Assembly (NCBI GenBank): GCA_021323595.1
Contig: JAJPKR010000014.1
Span: 146,185-210,184, forward strand
DNA: 64,000 bases
Source of the DNA: Terriglobia bacterium
Lineage (GTDB): Bacteria; Acidobacteriota; Terriglobia; Terriglobales; SCQP01
Reading direction: 5' to 3'
Of this stretch, positions 26,325 through 33,452 are shown piece by piece (within the stretch, counting starts at the first letter, position 1; the number at the start of each line of letters is the position of its first letter). The position numbers and the translations under genes were made by a program. Under the pieces are notes generated by a model, which saw only the letters and a list, made by a program, of their open reading frames with translations, made no database searches and was not told where the DNA came from.

Positions 26325-27014
26325 ATGGCGCCCGTGCGCATTCTCGTCGCCGAAGACGACCGAGCCCTCGCCGACTTCGTCCGCAAAGGCCTGGAGGCCG
26401 AGCAGTACACGGTGGACTGCGCCGACGACGGTATCACCGCCGGCACGATGGCGCACGACCAGGACTACGACCTGCTGATCCTGGACCTGAACCTGCCGGG
26501 CACGAGCGGCGTCGAGGTGCTGGCCGGCCTGCGCGCGGAAAAGCCCACCGTTCCGGTGCTGGTGCTGACGGCCCGCAGCGGCATCGAAGACCGCGTGCGC
26601 GTGCTCGATCTCGGCGCCGACGATTATCTGACCAAGCCCTTTTCCTTCTCCGAACTGACCGCGCGGGTGCGGGCGCTGCTACGGCGCAGCCATCAGTCCA
26701 CGGATTCGCTGCTGCGCATCGAGGATTTGGAATTGAACCGCGTCGCCCGCAAGGTGACGCGCGGCGGCGACAGCGTCGAGCTGACACCGAAGGAGTTCGC
26801 GCTGCTGGAGTTCCTGATGCTCAACGCGCCGCGCCACGTTTCCCGCACCATGATCATGGAGCACGTCTGGAACACCAGCTTCGACACCCAGACGAACGTC
26901 GTGGACGTGTACATCAATTACTTGCGCAAGAAGGTGGACGGCGGCCGGCCGGTGAAATTGATCCACACCATTCGCGGCGTGGGCTATTGCATCGGCAAGA
27001 AAGAGGACGTGTGA
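26325..27014 (+). CDS. OmpR/PhoB-family response regulator
   Basis: 229 residues. The receiver domain has the acidic pair (AEDDRALADFVRKGL), the phospho-acceptor Asp in DYDLLILDLNLPG, Thr in VLVLTARSG and Lys in DYLTKPFSFSEL. The C-terminal winged helix ends VDVYINYLRKKVDGG...LIHTIRGVGYCIG, as in PhoB/OmpR. A -10-like TACAAT (26321-26326) overlaps the ATG at 26325, so the true start may be the GTG at 26334 (VRILVAEDD) on a leaderless message. The next gene, a kinase, overlaps by four bases, so this is a two-component operon. Stimulus unknown. Confidence 0.95.
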   Translation: MAPVRILVAEDDRALADFVRKGLEAEQYTVDCADDGITAGTMAHDQDYDLLILDLNLPGTSGVEVLAGLRAEKPTVPVLVLTARSGIEDRVRVLDLGADDYLTKPFSFSELTARVRALLRRSHQSTDSLLRIEDLELNRVARKVTRGGDSVELTPKEFALLEFLMLNAPRHVSRTMIMEHVWNTSFDTQTNVVDVYINYLRKKVDGGRPVKLIHTIRGVGYCIGKKEDV

Positions 27015-27745
27015 GCGCTTTCGGGGGCGGCGGCGGAGCCGGGGGCGGAGCGGCGCCGGCCGCGGCCGGCGCCGCCGCGCCGGCGGCGGGAGGGACGACG
27101 GAGCTGATCGCCGCCGCCCTGCACCGCATGAGCCAGCCGCTTTCGGTGCTGCTGGGAACGCTGGAACTGGCGCTGCGCGGGGAAAAGAGCGCCGCCGAGT
27201 ATCGAGCGAGCCTGGAAGCGGCGCTGCGCGAGACGGACCGCCTGCGCGCGCTGGCGGAGGCGCTGCGGGAGCTGGCCGCGCCGCCGCCGGTGCCCGCGCC
27301 CACGCCCGCCGAAGCCCGCGACGCGCTCGCGGCAGTGCTCGAAGACCTGGCGCCGCAAGCCGCCGGGCGCGGCGTCCGGCTGGAGGCGGCGCCGGAGCTG
27401 GCCGCGCCGCCCGCCGCCGCGGCGGCAGCGCACCTGGCCCCGCTGTGCGCGGCTTTGGCGGCGCTGGCGAACGCCGCGCTGGCGCGAGCGCAAAACGCGT
27501 TGACGCTGCGGCTGAGCGCCGGCGGCGGCGCGGCGACGGTCGAAATCGAAGACGATGGCGCGGCGCTCACGGCCGCGGAATGGCGCCGCCGCTTCGATCC
27601 CTTCGCCGCCAATGCCGACATTCGCCACGCGCTGGCGCTGGCGCTCGCTCGCGCCGGACTGGAAGCCGGCGGCGCTTGGTTCACCGCCGGCGGCGGCGAG
27701 AGCGGCAACCTGCTCCGCATCGTCTTCCCGAGCGCGAGCGAATAG
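27011..27745 (+). CDS. reduced soluble histidine kinase, partner of the response regulator
   Basis: 244 residues from the GTG at 27011, overlapping the regulator stop (GTGA). After a Gly/Ala-rich start, the dimerisation helix carries LHRMSQPLSVLLGTLELAL, an H-box-like motif (H..PLS) with the likely phosphorylated His. The ATPase part is short: the N-box is weak (LANAALARAQNALTL), then VEIEDDGAAL as G1 box and RRRFDPFAANADIRHALALA as F-box and G2-like region. There is no sensor domain and no membrane helix. It is either a cytoplasmic kinase sensing through another protein or a kinase that has become mainly a phosphatase. Confidence 0.75.
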   Translation: MSAFGGGGGAGGGAAPAAAGAAAPAAGGTTELIAAALHRMSQPLSVLLGTLELALRGEKSAAEYRASLEAALRETDRLRALAEALRELAAPPPVPAPTPAEARDALAAVLEDLAPQAAGRGVRLEAAPELAAPPAAAAAAHLAPLCAALAALANAALARAQNALTLRLSAGGGAATVEIEDDGAALTAAEWRRRFDPFAANADIRHALALALARAGLEAGGAWFTAGGGESGNLLRIVFPSASE

Positions 27746-27797
27746 CCATCCCGGGTCACGGTGCATCCGCCGGGCGCGTCCGTCCCTCCAATGGGCT

Positions 27798-27974
27798 ATG
27801 GCCTTTCTTTGGGTCTTCGTTGTCCTATTTATCTTGTGGATCATCGGTCTGGCGGTGCACTGGGCCGCGGTGGCGGTTTGGATCCTCTTCGTCCTTTGGA
27901 TCATCTTTCTGATCGTTTTCTTCGCCAAGGGACGAGGGCATCGGCCGACACCGCCGCATCCGACGCGTCCCTGA
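27798..27974 (+). CDS. very small membrane protein, lmo0937/DUF5670-like
   Basis: 58 residues from the ATG at 27798: two hydrophobic helices (FLWVFVVLFILWIIGLAVHW and AVAVWILFVLWIIFLIVFFA) and a short basic, Pro-rich tail. Size, topology and the LWIIGL pattern resemble the lmo0937/DUF5670 family of tiny membrane proteins, which is a tentative assignment. An extension of the frame upstream has no homology. Confidence 0.55.
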   Translation: MAFLWVFVVLFILWIIGLAVHWAAVAVWILFVLWIIFLIVFFAKGRGHRPTPPHPTRP

Positions 27975-28314
27975 CCGAGCCGGCTTAGGCCGCGCGGCGC
28001 ACTCGCGCGCGCGGCGGCGGCGCCGGGCCGACCGTGCTGGCCGCGGCAGCGCGAGCACGGCGGCACCGGCCGAGATGGCGCAAACCCACGATGCCGCGGC
28101 CGAGCAGTTCCTCCCAAGGAGGAACCGAGCCAAGCCCGGCACCTTAGAGCTGGCGCAGGCGCTCGAGAACGGCACGCTCTCTTGCCAAGGAACGATCTCA
28201 CCGGCCGCGCGCTGATTGCGCCGCGCGCCACCACGCCCTGCGCGACGACCTCGCGACCGCAGGCTTTCTGGCCGCCGGACCGGTGCTTCGCGGCCGCAAG
28301 CGCCGCGCGCCGCC
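27975..28314. other. intergenic region between convergent genes, with a perfect hairpin
   Basis: About 340 bp without a supported gene. At 28107-28125 the sequence GTTCCTCCCAAGGAGGAAC is an 8-bp perfect stem with a CAA loop, possibly a bidirectional terminator, although no T-run follows on either strand. A 46-codon frame crosses it but has no homology I know. Confidence 0.4.
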
Positions 28315-28776
28315 CTAGCTTCGCACCGGGATCGTGAACTGCTTGCCCTTTTCGGCCACCTGAAAGATGAGCAGCTTGGCCGGCCGCGTCGCGCTCAGGT
28401 TGCGCATCATGCGGTGAACGTGCATGGCGGGTTCGTAGAAATAGTCGCCGGCGCGATAGGTCCGCGGCGGATTCGGATCGACTTGATTCTCGATCTCGCC
28501 TTCCAAAATGTAGGCGAAGACCGGGCCGATATGCTCGTGCGGCCGCGAACTCGCTCCCGGCGCCATCGTCAGCGTGATCACGCTCACTTCGGGGTTGGGA
28601 ATCGCGCCGAGCGGCTCCTGCATGAGCGTCCGAATGCCGGCGCCGCGGCGCGGGGCGGCTCTTTGCCCGCCCGCCGCCGAAGGTGCCAGCGCCCCGGCCG
28701 CGACCGCCGCCGGACCGCTCGCGAAGAGCGCCGCCACCGCCGCCGCCAGCCCGCCATTCATTTCCCGCCGTGTCAT
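28315..28776 (-). CDS. exported cupin-domain protein
   Basis: 153 residues. The ATG at 28776 has AAAGGAG about 9 bp upstream. The N-terminus (TRREMNGGLAAAVAALFASG) looks like a signal peptide with twin Arg, possibly Tat. The single cupin barrel has SSRPHEHIGPVFAYILEGEIE and DYFYEPAMHVHRMMRN, so metal-binding His and Glu residues are present in both cupin motifs. It lies 68 bp downstream of the DUF3179 gene in the same direction. Function unknown; small secreted cupins include quercetinase-like and storage proteins. Confidence 0.8.
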   Translation of the reverse strand: MTRREMNGGLAAAVAALFASGPAAVAAGALAPSAAGGQRAAPRRGAGIRTLMQEPLGAIPNPEVSVITLTMAPGASSRPHEHIGPVFAYILEGEIENQVDPNPPRTYRAGDYFYEPAMHVHRMMRNLSATRPAKLLIFQVAEKGKQFTIPVRS

Positions 28777-28844
28777 TCGCCATGCTCCTTTCCGGCTACG
28801 CCATCCGCTTGCCGCCCTGCTCCGGCCGGCATTCTCGCGCCCGG

Positions 28845-29903
28845 TCAACGGCTGCGCCGCGGCGCATACAACTCCGTGCGCGGATGAAACTCCGACCAGG
28901 CGAACCAAAACTCCGGCTCCAAGATCACGCGCCGGAGATGCATGCCCTTGAGCCTGCCCGCGAGGCACGCGCCATAGGCGTCCCAGGTCGAGCGAGTCTC
29001 CAGGTCCATCAATCGGTCCGCCGCCGCATCCGCGGCGCGGAAGCGCAAGCGCTTGCCGCGCGCCTCGGCGACGAAGGCGGTGGTCGTGTCCGAAGCCGGC
29101 TGGTGCACGATGACCAGCGGTTCGCCGCCCACGCGATCGTTGACCACGCGCGCCGCATCGAGCGCGGCCACGGAATATGCCTTCGCCTCGCCCGCGATTT
29201 CCAGCCCCACGATCGTGTCGCGCGGCCGCAGGCGGTCGTCATGGCCGAAGGCGCCCCGCGGCGCCGGCCCCGCTCGTCCGACGATGCCTTGCCGCAGGAG
29301 GGCGTTCATCGCCGCCAGCCGCGCCGCGTAGCCCGGCAGCGGCTTGAGCACCAGCGTCGCAGGATGCAGCTTGCGCCACTCGCCCCACGTGGTCAGCAGG
29401 AAGGGATAGATCGTCAGGTGCGCGCCCTTGAGCGGTCCCGCGATCGCCGCCGCGCTCGACTGCTGCCAGCGGCTGCCCGTCTCGCGATCGCGGAACACTT
29501 CATTGCCGCCGATGATGCCAACGGTGTCGAAGCGCAGCTCGTGACCTTTGGCCGCGGCCCTGAACACGAGGGCCGTATTGCAATACGATCACCAGGTGAC
29601 GGCGATCGGTCCATCGGGCATGCGGTCCTGCACCACGCCGTGCTGCGCCAAGATCGCCGCCGGATAAGCCTTCGCGACCCCGTCCGCGTTTACCCCGATC
29701 AGCAGGTCGCCGGGGTGGAGAAACGCCGCTTGCGCGGCGGGGAGAAACTGCGGATGGTCGATCGTGGTGTAGGGCAGCGCGGGCCGGCGCTGGGATTGGG
29801 CGCGCGCCGCGCTCGCCGCCACCACCACCGCTGCGGCAAGCGCCATCGCGGCCATCGTTTTCGCCGCCGCGATCTTGGCCGCCATTTTGGGCCGATCCGT
29901 CAT
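28845..29903 (-). CDS. DUF3179 protein with in-frame TGA, candidate selenoprotein
   Basis: Read through one in-frame TGA (29591-29589) the gene encodes 352 residues: a signal peptide (about 8-35), then the DUF3179 fold. Just before the TGA stands DGPIAVTW and just after it SYCNTALVF. Family members have VTYCPLCxTA/VTWCxxC here, so the TGA occupies the first Cys of the CxxC. The reading frame stays open for 247 further codons with clear family sequence (VIGLEIAGEAKAYSV-like stretch, VVNDRVGGEPLVIVHQPASD), which argues against a decayed gene. A SECIS-like hairpin starts 13 nt after the TGA. Either selenocysteine is inserted, or the base is a sequencing error or a recent nonsense mutation. The family's chemistry is unknown. 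It is probably exported and sits between lpxB and a cupin gene on the same strand. Confidence 0.75.
29555..29591 (-). promoter_or_regulatory. candidate bacterial SECIS element (TGA plus stem-loop)
   Basis: On the minus strand TGA is followed by 13 nt, then arms CGGCCCT (29575-29569) and AGGGCCG (29561-29555) forming 7 perfect pairs around the loop CGTGTTC. The loop begins 20 nt after the TGA, inside the 16-37 nt window known for bacterial SECIS elements, and has a G at its second base, as those require. No bulged U is visible. The region also holds the palindrome CGTATTGCAATACG (29587-29574), which could compete. Hairpins are easy to find in such GC-rich DNA, so this supports but does not prove recoding. 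Confidence 0.45.
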
Positions 29904-29957
29904 CCGTCGCCGTCCCCCACTTACGATACCTCCAAAGTCCCGGGCAGATGGCGTGCG

Positions 29958-31103
29958 CTAGGCGCTCCCGGCCGCCAGTTCCTTTTCGACGACGTCGGCG
30001 GCGCGGGCGATGGCGCCGGGCGCGCCGAGGCGGGCGCGGACCTCTTCCAACCCGCGGCGCATCTCCGCGCGCGCCGCTTCGTCGTCCATCAGCTTCAGCG
30101 CCCAATCCACCAGCGCTTGCGGCGTCAGCTCGTCTTGAATCAGTTCCGGCGCCAGGCGCCGGCCGGCGATCAAATTCACCATGGCGAAGTGCGGAGTTTG
30201 CACCCAGCGGCGGCCCAGACGGTAGCTCCAAGGGGAGAGGCGGTAGATGACGACCATGGGGGTGCCCAGGAGCGCCGTTTCGAGCGTCGCCGTCCCGCTG
30301 GCGACGAGGGCGACCCGCGCGTGGGCGATGGCGTCATAGGTCTCGCCGGCGACCACGCGCACGGCGTCGCGCAGGTCCGGGGGTACGGCCGCCGCGAGCG
30401 CTGCGCGGCCGAGCGTGCTCGCCGCGGGGAGCACGAAGCGGGCGCCGCGCAAATCGCGCAGCCGCCGCGCCGCCTCCCACAGCACCGGCAGGTGGAACGC
30501 CACTTCGCGGCGGCGGCTGCCCGGCAGCAGCGCCACCAGCGGTTCCGCGCCGAAGCCATGCCGCCGCCGGAAGTCGGCCGCGCTCAGGCTGGGCTGGACC
30601 CGCCCGACGAAGGGATGCCCGACGTAGGCGACCTCGACGCCGTGCCGCGCGTAGAACTCCGGCTCGAAGGGGAAGATGCAGATCATCCGCCGCACGTCGC
30701 GCCGAATCGCTTTGACCCGCCCGCCGCGCCACGCCCACAATTGCGGGCTGATGAAGTAAATCACCGGCACGCCCCGCCGCGCCGCCGCGCGCGCCAGCCG
30801 CAGATTGAAGTCGGGAAAATCCACCAAGATCGCCGCCGCCGGGCGCCGAACTTCCAGCGCCCGCCGCAGCCGCCGGTAGCGGCGATAGATGCGCGGCAGG
30901 TGCGCGGCCACCTCGAACAGGCCCACCACCGCCAGCTCGCGCGCCTCGACCAGCAGCTCGCAGCCGGCCGCGCGCAGCGCCGCGCCGCCGCAGCCGAACC
31001 AGCGCCAGTCCGGATGGCGCCGCCGCAGCTCGGCCACCAACGCGCCGGCGTGCGCGTCGCCCGACGCCTCACCTGCCACAATCATCAGCTCCCGCGAGCC
31101 CAC
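29958..31103 (-). CDS. lpxB: lipid-A-disaccharide synthase
   Basis: Joins UDP-diacylglucosamine and lipid X to form the lipid A disaccharide at the inner membrane. 381 residues, normal length. It starts LMIVAGEASGDAHAGALVAE (family signature GExSGD), then VDFPDFNLRLA, YFISPQLWAWRGGRVKAI, YVGHPFVGRV, LLPGSRRREV, and the sugar-nucleotide site ALVASGTATLETALLGTPMVV. Presence of lpxB implies an LPS-type outer membrane. The usual neighbours lpxA/fabZ are absent from the window. Confidence 0.96.
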   Translation of the reverse strand: MGSRELMIVAGEASGDAHAGALVAELRRRHPDWRWFGCGGAALRAAGCELLVEARELAVVGLFEVAAHLPRIYRRYRRLRRALEVRRPAAAILVDFPDFNLRLARAAARRGVPVIYFISPQLWAWRGGRVKAIRRDVRRMICIFPFEPEFYARHGVEVAYVGHPFVGRVQPSLSAADFRRRHGFGAEPLVALLPGSRRREVAFHLPVLWEAARRLRDLRGARFVLPAASTLGRAALAAAVPPDLRDAVRVVAGETYDAIAHARVALVASGTATLETALLGTPMVVIYRLSPWSYRLGRRWVQTPHFAMVNLIAGRRLAPELIQDELTPQALVDWALKLMDDEAARAEMRRGLEEVRARLGAPGAIARAADVVEKELAAGSA

Positions 31104-31310
31104 CGCTGAACGATAGCAGGATGGCGGCGCGCGCGGCGGACACGACGCACGGTCGCCTCACAACGCACGGCTCGAGGCTCGGCGCGCGGAGTCATGGCGC
31201 GCCACGGCCGGCGCCGCCCGCGGCCGCCGGCAGCGCCCGGCGCTTGCCGCTTGCCGGCCGCCCCGCAGGGCCTGCGACGGTCGCAAACACGCTAGTATGC
31301 CCACAGGGGA

Positions 31311-32036
31311 ATGCCCATGCGACTCGCCCGCCTCGCTGCCTTGCTCATGCTGCTCGCCGCATGCGCCGCCGCGCAAACCGCGCCCCAGCCGCCGCTGCGC
31401 GGCATCGAGGTCACCGCGCAGGGCCAAGTGCAGGCCCAGCCGGATACGGCGGTGCTGGCCTTCAACGTCTCGGCGCAGGCCAAGACGGCGGCACGCGCCT
31501 ACGCTCAGGCGCAGCAGCAGACCGCGGCCATTCGCGGCCTGCTGCGGCGGAACGGCATCCCCACGTCGGAAGCGCAGCTGGGCGCCTATCAACTGCAGCC
31601 GCAATACGACTGGAAAACGCGGCAAGTCACCGGCTATGCCGTCACCGTGAACGTCAGCGTGGAACTGGAGGATTTCGGGAAGATCGCGCCGATTCTCGAC
31701 CAAGCGGGGGCTTCCGGGCTGCCGGCGTCGCAGTCGGTCGAGTTTCGGCTCAAGAACGAGCAAGCGGCCAAGGATCGCGCCGTCGCCGCCGCGTTTCGCA
31801 ATGCCCGGCAAGAAGCCGAAGCACTGTCCGAAGCTGCCGGAGTGAGCCTGGGCGCGCTGCGGGGCGCCGCGATTGACGTGCAGGAATCGCCGCGGCCGAT
31901 CCTGCGCTTCCCCGCGGCCATGGCCGCCGCTCCCACCGCCATGGCCGCCCCGACGGAAGCTTTCGCGCCGCACCTTATTACCGTCACCGCCACGGTGCAC
32001 GCCGCCTTCGACCTGCGCTCTGCTGTCCCCCGATGA
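31311..32036 (+). CDS. SIMPL (DUF541) domain protein, possible lipoprotein
   Basis: 241 residues. N-terminal signal with a lipobox-like LAAC (LARLAALLMLLAACAAAQ), so probably a lipoprotein or periplasmic protein. The SIMPL domain begins GIEVTAQGQVQAQPDTAVLAF (G.a.v.P D), followed by GYAVTVNVSVELEDFGKIAP and LKNEQAAKDRAVAAAFRNAR. Family members are periplasmic proteins of poorly known role, some tied to oxidative stress and signalling. The ATG at 31317 is an alternative start. A -10-like TAGTAT lies at 31293-31298. Confidence 0.88.
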   Translation: MPMRLARLAALLMLLAACAAAQTAPQPPLRGIEVTAQGQVQAQPDTAVLAFNVSAQAKTAARAYAQAQQQTAAIRGLLRRNGIPTSEAQLGAYQLQPQYDWKTRQVTGYAVTVNVSVELEDFGKIAPILDQAGASGLPASQSVEFRLKNEQAAKDRAVAAAFRNARQEAEALSEAAGVSLGALRGAAIDVQESPRPILRFPAAMAAAPTAMAAPTEAFAPHLITVTATVHAAFDLRSAVPR

Positions 32037-32097
32037 CCGGCGGCCTGCGCCCTTTTTCCGTCCGGATTCCGCCCCTCGCCGCCCGCCGGCGCACCGC

Positions 32098-33066
32098 ATG
32101 CCCGAGCCTTCGCCGCGCCTAAGCGTGGTCATTCCCACTTGGAACGGCGCCGAACTCCTGCGCCGCTATCTGCCCAGCGTGACCGCGGCCATGGCCGAGG
32201 CGGAAACCGCCGGGCTCAGCACCGAACTGGTGATCTCCGATGACGGTTCGAGCGACGGCACCGCGGCCTGGCTCGCGACCGCCTATCCCCAGGCGCGCGT
32301 GATCGTGAGCGCGGCGAATCGCGGCTTCGCGTTCGCCGCCAACGCCGGCATCGAGGCGGCGCGCGGCGAAATCGCCGTCTTGCTCAACAACGACGCCGCG
32401 GTCCTGCCCGGGGCACTGGCCGTTTGGCCGGAGTGGTTCGCCGACCCGGCGCTCTTCGCGGTGACGTTTCGCGCCCTCGACCCGGCAACGCGCGCCTTCG
32501 CCACCGGCGGCAAGCTCGGCCGCTTTCGCCGCGGCTTTTGGGAGACGTGGCAAAACTACGACGGCGCGCGCGGCCCGTCGTTCGCGCTGGTGGGCGGCTT
32601 CTGCGCGGTCCGGCGCGCGATGTTCCTGGCGCTGGGCGGCTTCGATCCGCTCTTCGCGCCCTACTACTGGGAAGACATCGACCTCTCCTACCGCGCCCGC
32701 AAGCGCGGCTGGCGCATTGTTTACGCGCCCAGCGCGACGGTCCTGCACGAAATCAGCGCCACGATCCGGCGGCATCGCACGCCGTGGCGGCGGCGGGTGG
32801 TGATCCATCGCAACCGCTTGCTCTTTCACGCCAAGAATCTCGACCCCGGCTGGCTGCGCCGCCATCGCCGCTGGCGCCGCTTGCTGCTCGCGCAACTGGC
32901 GCTGCGCGGCGACTTCGCGTATCACGCCGGCTACCTCGCCGCCTGGCGGCTGCGCCGCGCGGTGGCCGCCGCCCGCCGCCGCGAGAGCTCCGAATGGCGC
33001 CTCCCCGACGCGGCGCTGGCGGTCGCCGCCCCGCCCGCGGACGCGCAAACGCCCGGCCCCTCCTGA
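32098..33066 (+). CDS. family 2 glycosyltransferase
   Basis: 322 residues. GT-A fold: LSVVIPTWNGAELLRRYLPS at the N-terminus, then LVISDDGSSDGTAAWLA (nucleotide binding), AVLLNNDAAVLPGAL (DxD-like NND) and FDPLFAPYYWEDIDLSYRARKRGW (acceptor/catalytic ED). Close to rhamnosyl- and GlcNAc-transferases of the WcaA/RfbF type used for polysaccharides or lipid-linked glycans. No membrane helix. The frame is open upstream, but homology starts at the ATG at 32098. Preceded by the SIMPL gene after 61 bp. Confidence 0.92.
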   Translation: MPEPSPRLSVVIPTWNGAELLRRYLPSVTAAMAEAETAGLSTELVISDDGSSDGTAAWLATAYPQARVIVSAANRGFAFAANAGIEAARGEIAVLLNNDAAVLPGALAVWPEWFADPALFAVTFRALDPATRAFATGGKLGRFRRGFWETWQNYDGARGPSFALVGGFCAVRRAMFLALGGFDPLFAPYYWEDIDLSYRARKRGWRIVYAPSATVLHEISATIRRHRTPWRRRVVIHRNRLLFHAKNLDPGWLRRHRRWRRLLLAQLALRGDFAYHAGYLAAWRLRRAVAAARRRESSEWRLPDAALAVAAPPADAQTPGPS

Positions 33067-33142
33067 CCGGAATCGCGCGCCGGGCGGCAACTTATCCGCT
33101 CTGGTTTGCGTCTGCTAGACTCAGTACACCGGGGGAATCGGA

Positions 33143-33355
33143 ATGAAGCGCTGGGTCATACCCGCCGTGGCCATCGGCATCGCAATCTTTCTCTTGACGG
33201 ACAAGGGCCGCGAGACGCAGGAGAAGCTTTCCACGAACGTCGGCGATTGGGTCGACAAACTGCTGCGCATCAACGAGACCGTGCAAGAGAAGCTGCAGCA
33301 GACGCAGTCGGCGCTCGAGCATTTCAGCCACGCCCTGCGGGAATCCGCCCGCTAG
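33143..33355 (+). CDS. small membrane-anchored coiled-coil protein
   Basis: 70 residues: one N-terminal helix (KRWVIPAVAIGIAIFLLT) and an amphipathic helical tail (RINETVQEKLQQTQSALEHF). The helix followed by DKGRETQEKL resembles YtxH-like small envelope proteins, only tentatively. It has a -10-like TAGACT at 33116-33121 and a GGGGGAA ribosome site 10-15 bp before the ATG. Convergent with the GT39 gene. Confidence 0.65.
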   Translation: MKRWVIPAVAIGIAIFLLTDKGRETQEKLSTNVGDWVDKLLRINETVQEKLQQTQSALEHFSHALRESAR

Positions 33356-33452
33356 CCTCCGCGCCCTCGCCGCGAGGCGGTAGAACGGCCACGGCCGCGG
33401 CACAAGACGCTCTCTCGGGTCGCGGCGGGGCGGCCGATCTTCCGGTTCAGCG

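Noticed and set aside
28073..28213. 46-codon frame between the small membrane protein and the cupin gene
   Set aside because: No homology and no ribosome site, and it overlaps a hairpin. Not supported as a gene.
28845..29903. DUF3179 gene as a simple pseudogene
   Set aside because: A single stop at a redox Cys with a long, conserved downstream frame and no other lesion fits recoding or a base error better than decay.
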